Source of the DNA: Chrysophaeum taylorii
Taxonomy: Eukaryota; Sar; Pelagophyceae; Pelagomonadales; Pelagomonadaceae
NCBI GenBank assembly: GCA_029834535.1
Contig: JAQMWT010000200.1
Coordinates: forward strand, 1-64,000
DNA length: 64,000 nucleotides
Direction of reading: 5' to 3'
A program made the translations under genes and the position numbers. The stretch's first letter is position 1. Each line of letters opens with the position of its first letter. A model generated the notes under the pieces. That model was given only the letters and a program-made list of their open reading frames with translations. It was not told the DNA's origin and ran no database searches. Of the stretch, positions 33,201 through 43,518 are shown piece by piece.

Positions 33201-33812
33201 TTAGATGCCGCCAGGCCAGAGGGAAACACCGAGCTCCTCGTGGACCATAAGCGCGAGGATGCCCATCATGGCAGCGCGGCCGTTGTTGAGCTCGATCGCA
33301 CGTTTGCTCAGCTTCTCCTCAGCCGAGAATGTGTCCCAGCCAAAGTCCAGAGCGCCGTTGCGGAAGTCACCCGGGAACTCGCCGGGAGCGGCGCCGTTGG
33401 CCGAGTCCTTCATCACGAAGAGCTCGAGGAAGCCGACGAAGGCGACGATCTGGGCGATGCCGGCCGGTTGGATCGCGGAGAATGCACCAAAGCCGGTGGG
33501 GACGTCGGAGAACTTGGTGCCCGAGTAGTCGATGGTACCCGGGAGGAAGATCCCCGCCTTGGTCACGATCTGGCCGAGGACGGCAAGCATCGAGATGCGG
33601 CCGTGCTTGATCTCGACGTAGCGGAGGCGCTCGAATTTCTCCTGGTCGGCATCCGCGAGGAGGCCGAGAGGGTCAAAGAAGCCGAGCGGGGGCTGGACGC
33701 CGAGCTCGGTCTCGAAGGCCTTGACGACGGTCTTGGGGGCTGCGTGGGAGGCCACGGGCGCGAAAGCAGCAGCCGACGTGAGGCAAAGCGCGACAACGAC
33801 CTTGGAGAACAT
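33201..33812 (-). CDS. Fucoxanthin-chlorophyll a/c light-harvesting protein, copy 1
   Basis: A 203-residue single-exon protein. It starts MFSKVVVALCLTSAAAFAPV, a signal peptide ending in the AAAFAP motif that directs proteins into secondary plastids. Three thylakoid helices follow: helix 1 around residues 57-88 with VEIKHGRISMLAVLG (Glu and His chlorophyll ligands), helix 2 around 115-135 (GIAQIVAFVGFLELFVM), helix 3 around 168-193 with AIELNNGRAAMMGIL. Length and motifs fit the Lhcf group of FCP antenna proteins, which bind fucoxanthin and chlorophylls a and c and pass energy to the photosystems. About 95% identical to the copy at 36.2 kb, same strand, so a recent tandem duplication separated by LINE debris. 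Confidence 0.96.
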   Translation of the reverse strand: MFSKVVVALCLTSAAAFAPVASHAAPKTVVKAFETELGVQPPLGFFDPLGLLADADQEKFERLRYVEIKHGRISMLAVLGQIVTKAGIFLPGTIDYSGTKFSDVPTGFGAFSAIQPAGIAQIVAFVGFLELFVMKDSANGAAPGEFPGDFRNGALDFGWDTFSAEEKLSKRAIELNNGRAAMMGILALMVHEELGVSLWPGGI

Positions 33813-34045
33813 GCTTTTTGTTTGTGCTTTGAACGCTTCTCAACGCGATCTTTGGGACGAGGGTTAAAATTCGCCCGATCTTGAACCTCAACCAAATCTT
33901 GGCTACCCCCCTGTATAGCACCCACCGCTACCCGAATATAGGGTCCACTTTTTGAATACTGGGTAGGGTTGGTATTCTAAACGACCCAGCCACATGTGCT
34001 TGTCCAGTCTTTCTCTCGCTTTCTGCATGTTCTTCTTATTATATA
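33813..34045. other. Upstream region of FCP copy 1
   Basis: Putative promoter and 5' UTR of the minus-strand FCP gene. The first ~20 bp upstream are A/C-rich. Beyond that it does not resemble the upstream region of FCP copy 2. No gene. Confidence 0.4.
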
Positions 34046-34049
34046 TAGT

Positions 34050-34690
34050 AAGCAACTCCTAGGCTCAAAAGAAAGGTTGGGCGCAGAGGAAGAGAAATAA
34101 AGAAGTAAATAACCAAAGTGGGCGACGAAGAAGAAGTTAGGAAGCGCAAAGGGGGAAGGAAGTAAGGTGCCGACGGAGAGAAAGAAGAGGAGCAGAGAAA
34201 AGAAGTGGGGACACTAAAGAGGGACAGATGCAGGAAAAGAGCAAGAGAAAAAGATGGGAAAATGTGGAGAAGGAGAGCGAAGAAAGGTAAAAGCATCAGG
34301 GGTATTGTTGAAACCCCCGGGCTCAAAGAGCCAGAATGGATTATTATTAATATTATGGTTTGCAACTTCCAGGCTCAAAGAGCCAGAGTGGATGAGCGCA
34401 AGGGAGGAACAAGGAAGCACCAAGAATACAAAGGATATGCGCGCAGAGGGGAAGGCGGATGAAGCAAAAACGCACATTCTCATCAGAGGCAAAGGTAGGA
34501 AGAAGGGACTAAGGCAAGAAGGAGTGACATGGATGGATTAGGGCAGAGCGAAACAAGGAAGAAGCGAGAACGAAAAGGGGGACGGTCAAAGTAGGAAGAA
34601 GGCAGTAGGGGGAGCAGGAGAGACGCTCTATGCTCTAGAAGAGTTCAAGGGAAAAGAAAAGAAGCAGAGAGAGTAGCGAAGCAAGACACG
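34050..34690 (-). repeat. Cluster of LINE 3'-end fragments
   Basis: At least three further 3' termini of the same LINE family occur near 34.05, 34.31 and 34.36 kb, each with CTCAAAGAGCC (plus strand) or a variant, followed by purine-rich 3' UTR. The terminal segment can fold as a short hairpin, GGCTC-TTT-GAGCC. Tails beyond GTTGCAAACCA are (TAA)n-like. The purine-rich plus strand makes long meaningless open frames here. Confidence 0.7.
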
Positions 34691-34950
34691 ATAAGACGAC
34701 GCCAGGAGACGGTCACAGCATGATGCCAGACCTCCCAAAAAAGGCCGCCATTATTTTATCCGGGCGAGGCGGCCAAACGTCCCGAGAGCACATAGGCAAA
34801 ACACACGGCATCAACATCAACGGCGCAAGCAACGAGGATGTCAATAAGCTCCGCCGCCGGCAAATGACTGCGCACGACGTCATAAGCAGCGTCCGGGCCA
34901 TATGCAGCGGGGAGAGGAGACGAACGTCGCGCTCGTAAATCAAGAGTAAG
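34690..34950 (-). mobile_element. Second copy of the LINE 3' UTR
   Basis: About 250 bp match 30.93-31.15 kb (shared landmarks TGATGCCAGACCTCCCAAAA and GATGTCAATAAGCTC). It is a 5'-truncated copy, diverged by point changes and small gaps. Confidence 0.7.
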
Positions 34951-36243
34951 GTAAGTTCAGAGAGACGGGAATTCGACCAGTCCCGTAAAGTCCTAAGCTC
35001 GCGAGTACGTGCAAGAGGATGAAGCAGCAGAGTAGCCGCGTGACTCTGTCTCGCCGTTGTTGAAGTGGGGTATAGTCAAGAGATGGTGAAGCGAATCGAA
35101 AGAACACATTCTTCGCTGGCCACGTCCATCGCGGCGTGGCCGCCCCAAAAACGCTCTCGGGAACGGTCTCAGCTTCTTACTTTGACGTGTTGACACAGCC
35201 TAGAGCTCTTTGTTGTAAACACGAGGTCGCCTTGGAACAGCCGCGTCGGTAGCGTTGTGCTGGGCTGCCTGTCAAGATTGATGTTCTTGTTCGTAGCGCT
35301 TCCAGCGCCTCTGTATACCGTGCTTCTTCGTCTATTTTTTGCTTTCTTCTGTGTCTCGTCCTCCCTTCACTTCGCTGCCTTGAGGGTTGCTGGCACGAGC
35401 GAGGGAAGACAGACGCCCCCCCTTGATGTTCGCATTTTTTGGCACGGAAATGAGCCCGTGGAGTGAGCCTCCTCATTTCGCTTTGCTCCTGAGGAGGTAG
35501 TCGTCCTCGCCGGGAAGTGTGGCGCTGGATTACCTTGAGGTCGTCAACGTGGTGTTCAACGTACATTCCCGCCGCAAAGTCCGCGAGTACTTTTTGGACG
35601 TGTCCGCGAGTCCGTCGAACGCAAGTCGTACAGTCTCGCGAAACAGCGCTCGGCGGTGTCGAGGACGCGGTCGCCCCGCAGTCCCTACAATACGTAGATC
35701 CCAGCGTCGTACTGTCCACGGCGCAGTCCTGTGAAAAGAGTGCACTGGCCGCACATTCAAACTAAGTCTCCGTGTCCATCTCGGCGGCCCACTCCTCCGC
35801 CATCTTCCGGAGTTCCGGCGTCTTCACCCCCAGGTATCTGTCATAGCGCCCTTCCGGTAGTTGATGTTGATCTACGCGGCGGTCTTCGCGTCTGCAACAG
35901 CGGCGAGGAGCTCTGGACACGGTCCGCATGATGATGATGATGATAATGATGATGATGGGCTAGGCTTCCTCTTAAAATGGTGGATTGGGTTCTACCACAT
36001 CCGGCCACACTACTAGAAAAGCTCTCTGCATGGAAATCCGCATCTAAACACAGATGATGCCCTCGCGCCCGATAAGACAAAACAACCACGGGAAGGTCGG
36101 CTACCTTCCTCAGGTCCTCGGTTAATAAATAAATCGAAGAGCCGCCTATCATGTGTAGATAGGCACAACAGAGAGAGGCCCAGCCATCGCGGCCGGGGGG
36201 GGATACTGATATCCATGAGATGATCGCCGCCACGAAACGGGCG
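34951..36243. other. Intergenic region between FCP copies
   Basis: No supportable gene in about 1.3 kb. Open frames on both strands look like composition artefacts. The only clear feature is the ATG microsatellite near 35.94 kb. Confidence 0.5.
35928..35957. repeat. (ATG)n microsatellite
   Basis: Nine to ten ATG units with one ATA variant. Confidence 0.9.
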
Positions 36244-36246
36244 CAC

Positions 36247-36861
36247 TTAGATGCCGCCCGGCCAGAGGGAGACACCGAGCTCCTCGTGAACCATGAGCGC
36301 GAGGATGCCCATCATCGCTGCACGGCCGTTGTTGAGCTCGATTGCGCGCTTGCTGAGCTTCTCATCCGCCGAGAACGTGTCCCAGCCAAAGTCGAGCGCG
36401 CCGTTGCGGAAGTCACCCGGGAACTCGCCCGGGGCGGCGCCGTTGGCCGAGTCCTTCATGACGACGAGCTCGAGGAACCCGATGAAGGCGACGATTTGGG
36501 CGATGCCGGCCGGTTGGATCGCGGAGAAGGCGCCGAAGCCCGTCGGGACGTCGGAGAACTTGGTCCCCGAGTAGTCGATGTTGCCCGGAAGGAAGATCCC
36601 CGCCTTGGTGACGATCTGGCCGAGGACGGCAAGCATCGAGATGCGGCCGTGCTTGATCTCGACGTAGCGGAGGCGGTCGAATTTCTCCTGGTCGGCATCC
36701 GAGAGGAGCCCGAGAGGGTCAAAGAAGCCGAGCGGAGGCTGGACGCCGAGCTCGGTCTCGAAGGCCTTGACGACGGTCTTAGGGGCCGCGTGGGAGGCGA
36801 CGGGCGCGAAGGCAGCGGCCGAGGCGAGGCAGAGCGCGGCAACAACCTTGGAGATGAACAT
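36247..36861 (-). CDS. Fucoxanthin-chlorophyll a/c light-harvesting protein, copy 2
   Basis: A 204-residue single-exon paralogue of the gene at 33.2 kb. It differs at about ten residues, mostly in the signal peptide and conservatively elsewhere (LLSDADQEKFDRL against LLADADQEKFERL). It has the same AAAFAP targeting motif, EIKHGRISMLAVLG in helix 1 and ELNNGRAAMMGI in helix 3, and the same C-terminus EELGVSLWPGGI. It would act in the thylakoid antenna. Its start codon lies 126 bp from the start of the divergent membrane-protein gene on the plus strand, so the two may share a promoter region. Confidence 0.96.
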   Translation of the reverse strand: MFISKVVAALCLASAAAFAPVASHAAPKTVVKAFETELGVQPPLGFFDPLGLLSDADQEKFDRLRYVEIKHGRISMLAVLGQIVTKAGIFLPGNIDYSGTKFSDVPTGFGAFSAIQPAGIAQIVAFIGFLELVVMKDSANGAAPGEFPGDFRNGALDFGWDTFSADEKLSKRAIELNNGRAAMMGILALMVHEELGVSLWPGGI

Positions 36862-36987
36862 GATATTATTATGAAATGCAAACGATGCGATCTTTTCGAA
36901 AGATCATCCATCAACTCTAGACCGTCGTGTGTACTTACTGTAGAGGGTTATTATTATTATTATTTTTAATCCAACAAGTAGTACGAG
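36862..36987. promoter_or_regulatory. Divergent intergenic region with (TTA)n
   Basis: A 126-bp gap between two divergent start codons. It holds ATTATTATTATT-type repeats (36949-36964) and must contain both 5' UTRs and promoters if both genes are as read. Confidence 0.5.
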
Positions 36988-39069
36988 ATGGAGACGAAAG
37001 TTTTCAATGAGTATCGGTACAGCGACCTGTTGTCGCTGTGGCCCACGAGGGAAGAAGAAGAGGAGCCGGCGACGGAGTCCTCGAATGTGTCGTTGAGCAG
37101 CCCAACGCCAGGCGTCGAAGGTGGTTGGGAAGAAGAAGCCTCGTGGGCGGGGCGGTCGACCGTTAGGGACGTGCTTCGGTTTCACCTCGCTGCCTTCGAG
37201 CGCGGGTACTTGACACTGCGCGACGCGCATCGCGCAGTAGTACGGTTCGAGGACGGGAGATGGCGCTTTACTTCGGGGGACGTGGTCGAGTGGCGGGGGT
37301 CGGACTTGCGGTGGCGACTGGGGATGGTCGTAGAGGGTCGCGGGGTGAACGTGCATACCGTGTTTTCCCCCGCCGGGCTCCACATGACGTTTGGCGATTC
37401 GCACGCCGACGCACCCTTGCCGAGGCCCTCGAACAAGCTGCTGCGAGTGCTGTTCGGGAGCACGCCGTGGCGCTGGCAGCAGCACGCGCTGTTGCTTGCC
37501 GAACGCGAGATGGTGCACCGGCGATGCTCGCCCGTAGACTTCCAAAACGTCGAGTGGGCTGTATGGGCCGAGGAGCGGTGGGAGGCCTGGATCGCGGCGG
37601 CGGCACCGCCATCAAAGCACGGAATATTTGGCGAGCTCTATCGAAGCCAGCCGCCGGGGGCTCGGCGCGCGCTCGCGGCTCTGATTCTCGAACCGTTCAA
37701 GCTGATCGACGAGATCAACGAGACCTGGGACGTGGTTCCGGAGGAGCTGTCGCCGTACACGTATTTGGCGTGCTTGGGCTCGGGGGTTTTTATGGTCCTC
37801 GTGTGCCTCGCCATCCAGCTCGGCGCGGCGTTTTGCTTGTGGCGGTTTCACCTCGTCGTCGACGCGGAAGACGACCGCAAGGAGTGGGCGGACTCCGAGG
37901 AACTGCTTCCGTGCAAGCCGTACGGGGACCGCGGCCCGTGGCTGGGGCGGCTCATGATTTGCATCGTCGCTCTTTACTACCTAACCAAGGTCGTTCCCGA
38001 CACCTTTTCCGCGGCGATGAAGCGTATTGCCTTCAAGCACGCGAGGTTTTCGTCGCTCGGAGGAGGAGGAGGAGGAGGAGGATCTGCCGTGCGCGGCCGC
38101 GACAGGATCGGTGCGCTGCGGCGCGAGATCAGAGCGAGCGACAAGGACACGCTGAAAATGATCTTAGGAATGCGCCTCGACGAGATTATGAACACGGCCT
38201 TCGATTCGCTCCTCTACCTCCTCAATCTCTATCTTTTATACGGTTCAAACTCCGTCCTCGACATACTGCTCAACTGCGTCGCCGTCGAGTGGATCCGCGG
38301 CATCGACGAAAGCTTCTGCGCGGCCCCCTGGTGGGACCCGAACTCGAGGTACATCAAGGCCGCGGCCGTGGAGATGGTCCTCCGAAAGTTCCTCGATATA
38401 CGATCCCTCGAAGCTCGGTATCGCGAAAAAAAAGAGGGGAGAAAGATCATCAAAGAGACGCTGGTCGAAATTAGTAGTTCGGACGACGACGACTCGTCGT
38501 TTGTGGCAACCAAGCTTCAGTCCGAGCTTCAGAGGTTTTACGGCGACGATCTCCGGAAGGACAATTCGACGCTTTTCGTACCAGTGAAGGGCTGCAACAG
38601 CTGGATGTTTGGGCGCTACAAGCTTCGCGTCTTCGGTCGATGGGAGAAATTTTTGGATGGAACGATCGACTGGGAGCGCGAGGTGTCGGACTTCGACGCG
38701 GAGACGCACTCTGCCGCAGTCCGACGAAGTTTTTTCTCGTTGCGCCTCGTCTACGGCGACGTCCCTGGCTTTCCGAACGCCTTTTTGAAACCCAACGCGC
38801 GCTATAAACTCGCTTCCTTCCTCCACAAGTATCCCGCCCTCGCAAACATCATCACGACGACCCTAGGCCTCAAAATTTATCGTGCGATTCGGTACCAAAA
38901 CCCACTCTCCGGCTTCAAGAACGACCTGCCCCACTCCCCTTCCGAGCGACGTCTCCGCACCTTGGCCAACCTCCTCGACGCTCTGGCCGAATTCGCCTCC
39001 CTCTGGGTCGTCGTCGCCTTTCCCTGCGTCATCTTCGGCTCGATCTTCTTCTTCCCCTTTTGCTACTAG
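36988..39069 (+). CDS. Unknown 693-residue membrane protein
   Basis: Long single-exon reading with host-like GC-rich codon use. Residues 1-250 are soluble, acidic at first (REEEEEP), with Trp-rich segments (SSTVRDVLRFH-like, STPWRWQQHALLLAE). Four hydrophobic segments follow: about 257-287, 318-337, 402-433 and 668-690. A Gly9 run (358-366) lies in the loop after the second. The third contains NSVLDILLNCVAVEWIRGIDE. A long hydrophilic domain (435-660) carries a Ser/Asp cluster (ISSSDDDDSS) that could be a phosphorylation site. I do not recognise the family. It lies divergently from FCP copy 2 and only 15 bp before another membrane-protein frame. Confidence 0.85.
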   Translation: METKVFNEYRYSDLLSLWPTREEEEEPATESSNVSLSSPTPGVEGGWEEEASWAGRSTVRDVLRFHLAAFERGYLTLRDAHRAVVRFEDGRWRFTSGDVVEWRGSDLRWRLGMVVEGRGVNVHTVFSPAGLHMTFGDSHADAPLPRPSNKLLRVLFGSTPWRWQQHALLLAEREMVHRRCSPVDFQNVEWAVWAEERWEAWIAAAAPPSKHGIFGELYRSQPPGARRALAALILEPFKLIDEINETWDVVPEELSPYTYLACLGSGVFMVLVCLAIQLGAAFCLWRFHLVVDAEDDRKEWADSEELLPCKPYGDRGPWLGRLMICIVALYYLTKVVPDTFSAAMKRIAFKHARFSSLGGGGGGGGSAVRGRDRIGALRREIRASDKDTLKMILGMRLDEIMNTAFDSLLYLLNLYLLYGSNSVLDILLNCVAVEWIRGIDESFCAAPWWDPNSRYIKAAAVEMVLRKFLDIRSLEARYREKKEGRKIIKETLVEISSSDDDDSSFVATKLQSELQRFYGDDLRKDNSTLFVPVKGCNSWMFGRYKLRVFGRWEKFLDGTIDWEREVSDFDAETHSAAVRRSFFSLRLVYGDVPGFPNAFLKPNARYKLASFLHKYPALANIITTTLGLKIYRAIRYQNPLSGFKNDLPHSPSERRLRTLANLLDALAEFASLWVVVAFPCVIFGSIFFFPFCY

Positions 39070-39084
39070 GGTACTTCCTTTTTT

Positions 39085-39825
39085 ATGATTGGACAAAAAA
39101 ATGATATGATCCCCGGAGGACGACGAACAGTGCTCGCTGCGAGCTGGGTGTTCTGCGGGGCGAGCGCGCTCCTGCTTCTCGAGTTCGTGACGTTGCGGTG
39201 CGGCGCGTACGTCGGGTCCTACTACACGGGGTCGCCGGCCTCGTGGGCAACTTCTCGCCACGCGAACCTCTTCGGGGGCGCGAGCTGCGTGCTTTGGGTC
39301 GTTGGGTTTGTGCTTATCGTGGATTGGGTCACCCCCCAGTCCTCCCGCGCAGCCCTCGCCGCCGCCGTCTGCAAGCTGATCGCGTCGGTCCTCTTCAACG
39401 TGCAGCCGTGGTCGGCTCTCGTCGTAGGTTCTACCGAATCCTATCTCGTTCGCGGCGTGGGCGTACCCTGGTCAAACTTTGTCGGCATCTGCTTCTTCCA
39501 CGCGGGAAACTGCGCCGATTTCGTGCGTCTCGTCACCACCACCCCGCGCGGTCTCCCTTTGGCGGGCATGACCGCCTACGTCCTCGCGACGACCTGCCTC
39601 TGCGTCGGCGATGGCATCGAGTACTTCGCGCTCGACGGCATCTACGCCCCGCCCGCTCACCCCCACATATCGCGCGCCCGCCTCAAGTGGATCGCCCCGC
39701 TCCAGATTACGGGGAGTGCCCTTCTTCTCCTCGGCAGTCTCCTCTTCGTTCTGTGGGCCTCCCCTCCTCGTCGCAACAAGCACCCCTATGGATCCCCCCT
39801 CCTCGACGACGCCGACTCGGTCTAA
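39085..39825 (+). CDS. Unknown 246-residue multi-pass membrane protein
   Basis: Frame with about six hydrophobic segments: residues 14-36, 62-80, 86-105, 128-146, 157-175 and 203-225, with a hydrophilic tail PRRNKHPYGSPLLDDADSV. A second Met at residue 8 (39106) is an alternative start. It follows the 693-residue gene by only 15 bp on the same strand, too short for a normal promoter and terminator, so the two may be on one transcript or parts of one spliced gene. No family recognised. Candidate roles cannot be named from sequence. Confidence 0.75.
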   Translation: MIGQKNDMIPGGRRTVLAASWVFCGASALLLLEFVTLRCGAYVGSYYTGSPASWATSRHANLFGGASCVLWVVGFVLIVDWVTPQSSRAALAAAVCKLIASVLFNVQPWSALVVGSTESYLVRGVGVPWSNFVGICFFHAGNCADFVRLVTTTPRGLPLAGMTAYVLATTCLCVGDGIEYFALDGIYAPPAHPHISRARLKWIAPLQITGSALLLLGSLLFVLWASPPRRNKHPYGSPLLDDADSV

Positions 39826-40291
39826 TAATCATCTGTAGTGGTTTTCTCTCAGACACCCGCCCCTCTTGGCCAGCCGAGAGGCCTCAACAACCCTTTCTCC
39901 CAACGCGACGAACCGCGGGTGAAACCACCACCGAACCGCGGGCGAAACCGCTCACGCCATCTCGAAATCGGACAATCAAAAGAGGGTAATAGCAAGAAGA
40001 CTGCAAGAAAGCAACACAAATGCCTGGTACATTGGGCTCGGTGGACGCGCCGGCGAGGGTGCGTTTCCAGGCCTAATTCTAGTCGAATCCACGCTCCAAC
40101 ACCTCACCACCCGCATCACCCACCCCCCATGATTCGAACTTTCGGCCTCCCCCCGCCACTTTGGACGACTCCGTCGCCCGCCACCACACCCACTCCGCAC
40201 GACCGCAACCTCTTCGGCTACTTCCCCGCCGTCCGCTCTTTTCCTTCTTCGACCTTTTTTTGGTCCAGAGCCTCTACCCCCGAGTTCGCTC
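39826..40291. other. Intergenic stretch after the membrane-protein genes
   Basis: GC-rich, no supportable gene. An open frame running into the next LTR is Pro/His/Arg-rich by composition only. Confidence 0.5.
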
Positions 40292-40540
40292 TGCGAGGGC
40301 GTAGACGTAGAAAATTTCATTTTCGCCATGACCCCCCCCCCCACCACCACACCACACACCCGCCCTCTCACCACACACCCGCCCTCTCTTCTCTCTCGCT
40401 AAAACACACTACGTACACGCTGCTCAAGAAGCCCGTCACCTGACGCTGTCAAGTGCTGTCCCTGCGTCGAAGAAGGAGACAGGACGCACAGAGGACAAGC
40501 ACTTCTACCACTGCAACAAGGACTCCGCCCAGGCGACATC
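40292..40540 (+). repeat. Element D left LTR-like segment
   Basis: Begins TGCGAGGGCGTAGACGTAGA, like the right segment (TGTGAGGGCGTAGAGATAGA), and contains GGAGACAGGAC and TTCTACCACTGC, which match A's LTR. A C-rich tract (CCCCCCCCCCC and CACAC) lies near 40.33 kb. Confidence 0.55.
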
Positions 40541-41252
40541 AAATTTTCTGTTTCTACTATCCCCGACGATCTCTTGATCGCCAACCCCGCCCTTCGTGGC
40601 ACAGTGACGCGCTCCACCTTGGACTATTACCAGAACAAGGCCACCTTCTCATACAAACCCGCCAACGCCTCAAAACTCTCGATTTCCAAGAATGAACACA
40701 TCTGCCAAATGCTCGCGCGCGTTTGAAGAAGAAGCCCTTCACGGATCTAGGACTCGTCGACGCCGACGGCACCCCCTATGCCTCGATGACCAATGTCTCC
40801 AATCTCTTGGCATTCACATTGCTGCACAATATCACTTGTCGCAACATCCTACTCTCACCGCATGGAACAACACACTCCGCTGTTTTCATGCCTCAGAGTC
40901 TCAATGTGCTTATCATTTGGATGGAGCCATCACCGGCACTGTCGCTACTGCCGTCGCATGTGGCTACTTCCCGCGCGCCTCGCTCACCCTACATTCCAGC
41001 CCCCCCCCCCCGGATAATGGACTGTTCCCACCAACCCGCTGTCTTCTCCCCAACGCACACCTATTCCCTGGATGTCCCCAATGGCACCGCCTTTCTGGTC
41101 GTCGCCTACACCAACTCCTTGGCCGCCACCGCTCACAGCTGCTCGCGCCCCTCCACGTGGGTCCACTACATGAATCGCTCGCATCCCGGCTTCGCCGCGA
41201 TCGATTCACGAGGGTGAATTACTCTCGATGACATGACCCCACGGGACTCATA

Positions 41253-42973
41253 ATGTCCGAAGCACGTCCCACTTACGCGGACTATGTCGGCCACATCGGA
41301 GACACGCTCCAGAAAAGCACCAAGTGCTACTCGGTCACTGGCTCGTACCCAACCAACACGAGCTACTCCAATGCCTTGTTTCTGATCTCTCCCGACCACA
41401 CCCGATATGCGACCCTCAACGAAATCGCAAAGTTCGGACACCACTCGGACCCGGAACTGCTCCGCATGTTCCAACAGCACCCGCCGTACTTCGCGTTCAA
41501 GGCACTGGCCAACGCCGTCCCGCACAACATGCTGCAGGCCAAGTACAGCGCTGTCCTCGCACTCCACGAATCGCACCACCACGTGAACCTTCACATCGAA
41601 TAGGCAACCACTTACGAAATGGCATTCCCAGCCCCGGAGACATCAACCTGGTTGCAGAATTCTTCTTGAACATCTCCAGCCGTCTCTTAGCAGAGGAGGA
41701 CCTCAACCTCACCTCCCTCTTCAATGCCGTTGCAGATGCTCACCATGCTGCGATCCGCAAGCCAAGCAAATCGAAAAACCTCGAGACGCTACTCGCCGAG
41801 GCCACAGTTGCTACTAAAGTCCGAGTTGACAAGCGACCCAGCCCCCCTAGCGCTTCAACTGCAGCCCTGACCCCCTTCCACAAGCCTGGCACCACTCAGC
41901 ACGCAAAAAGAGTGCTTCTGGTCACTCGCTGGCACCGCATTCACCATCAGCAACCCGAGATTCTTCGCCGCACGATTGCCGCCAACGTAACGAATCTCCG
42001 CTCAGGTGATGATCGGTATTTGCAAGACTGCGGCGAATGCAAGCGCTTCAATCGCATGCCAGCTTCCGTCACAAGAACACTTCCTGGTCACAGGATGAAC
42101 TAGCCTATGCTCCTGGCCAACATCTCCACATGGATGTCTCATACCCGAGCATCAGCAAATGCTATGGTGGCTTTCGTTACATCATGCATTTTGTGTGTTT
42201 TATTTCGGCACACAAATGGGGTATACTTCCTGAGGAAACTAGACGCGCAGGACGTTATGGCTGGTATCCTCTACGCGGTCAATGTGATTAAGGTCGAATT
42301 CGATGTAAGTGTGAAAATCATCTCATCTGATGCCTTTTCCACTTTCCGCTCCGAAGCTTTCCACCCGCTCAAGGTGCAACTCGGTATCCAGTTTCAAATC
42401 ATTCGTCGACACCTACACCAGCGGAACTTCGCGGAAAACATCATTACGGAAAACACAAGAGGCACTGTCGTCCGCCTCCTTAACCTTCGCAGTGTCCGCA
42501 TCGAAGGAAAGCCTATTGCCGCCGAGTATTATCACCCGTTTGCTCTGCTGCATAAGATCCAAGCCGACAATCAACGCTCTCATGGACTGCCCTCGCGCAC
42601 TAACATGACCTGCACCGTTCCCCGGCGCATCATGTCACCCATGGCACCGCTCCTGAAGCTCCTTCCCTTTGGCGACCCTGTCACCTTTGTCTATTCTCAC
42701 AAAGCCACAAACTGGAACCCTCCAGCGTCTCCGCCTCTTATTTTCATAGCAACAATTACCTCCCGAACCTCCCCGGCACGGACCGATTTATCCGTGATGT
42801 TCATAGCTCTATCCTGCTTGTACATCAGGGGCGATATGGAAAAATCGTCACCTCTAACGACTTCCACGTTGATGCAGACATGCCAGTCAACCGCAACAAG
42901 GAGATCGAACGGATCAAAGCACTCACGCAGATCCCAACAGAGGCGCGGCAAGAGGACCCGCTCCCAGCTATAA
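41253..42973 (+). pseudogene. Element D integrase region
   Basis: Shows HHQQPEILRRTI and YLQDCGECKRF (HHCC zinc site), GQHLHMDVSYPS (first Asp), IISSDAFSTFRSEAF (second Asp region) and AAEYYHPFALLHKIQADNQR further on. The order fits a Copia-like integrase. The upstream reading (41253-41603, SEARPTYADYVGHIGDTLQK) recurs in A at 1.5-1.84 kb. Broken. Confidence 0.65.
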
Positions 42974-43518
42974 GCGAACAGCAAATGCCGGAAATTAGAC
43001 AGGAACCGCAAGATGAGGGCGAGACTCGTGATGACAACCTGGATGATAAACCCGACGATGACGACGAGCACAAAGAACCGGACCCAACCTCTGCTCCTAA
43101 TCCAAGTCCCGTCAGCGACGAGACACCTGAACATGATTTTTCGTTCCTCAACCGGCCACCTCCGCCGGACGGTAGCATTCCGATGCCCAAGCGAAAGGAT
43201 CGCCTAGAGGTTGTTCTCGATGATTCAGGTTTTACTCCGGTCCTCGTACATCGCAACCAGAGCGACAAACTCAAGGCAGATCTCAAGGACGAGCGCGGAT
43301 TCCGCATTCCCAAGGATCAACTCTATATCGTGAAACGTGTCGACGATGGAAAACTTACTTTTCACCAGACGCATTATTTCTTCAGAGTATGGTCGCAACT
43401 GGAAATTCCAGTAGGAGCAACCCACAGCTCGCGCCACAGCCAACATGTCCAGCACATTGATGTTCCTCATCAGTGTCAGCGCTCTGCACCAGGGCCATGC
43501 CGCCAGCATCGCATCTGA
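42880..43518 (+). pseudogene. Element D integrase-RT linker
   Basis: A 212-residue acidic, Pro-rich reading (DDNLDDKPDDDDEHKEPDP; PPPPDGSIPMPKRKDRLEVV) that ends in a chromo- or SH3-like beta-rich piece (RGFRIPKDQLYIVKRVDDGKLTF). Position between integrase and RT matches the variable linker of Copia polyproteins. Its reverse complement marks position 1 of the window in A. Confidence 0.5.

Noticed and set aside
33195-33884. Long open frame (229 residues) antisense to FCP copy 1, and a similar one at 36220-36969 antisense to copy 2
   Set aside because: Both are mirror frames of the FCP coding sequence caused by high GC and codon bias. They are Asp/Gly/Glu-rich with no domain.
35177-35719. Minus-strand frame with YVEHHVDDLKV that might suggest a Gypsy RT YVDD box
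   Set aside because: Neighbouring RT motifs are missing in all three frames and the rest is low-complexity, so one short match is not enough.
37260-38474. 404-residue Arg-rich frame overlapping the 693-residue membrane protein
   Set aside because: Shifted shadow of the real gene, typical of GC-rich codons; extreme Arg content and no hydrophobic pattern.
39838-40443. 201-residue Pro/His/Arg-rich open frame
   Set aside because: It runs into an LTR-like segment and reflects C-rich composition only.
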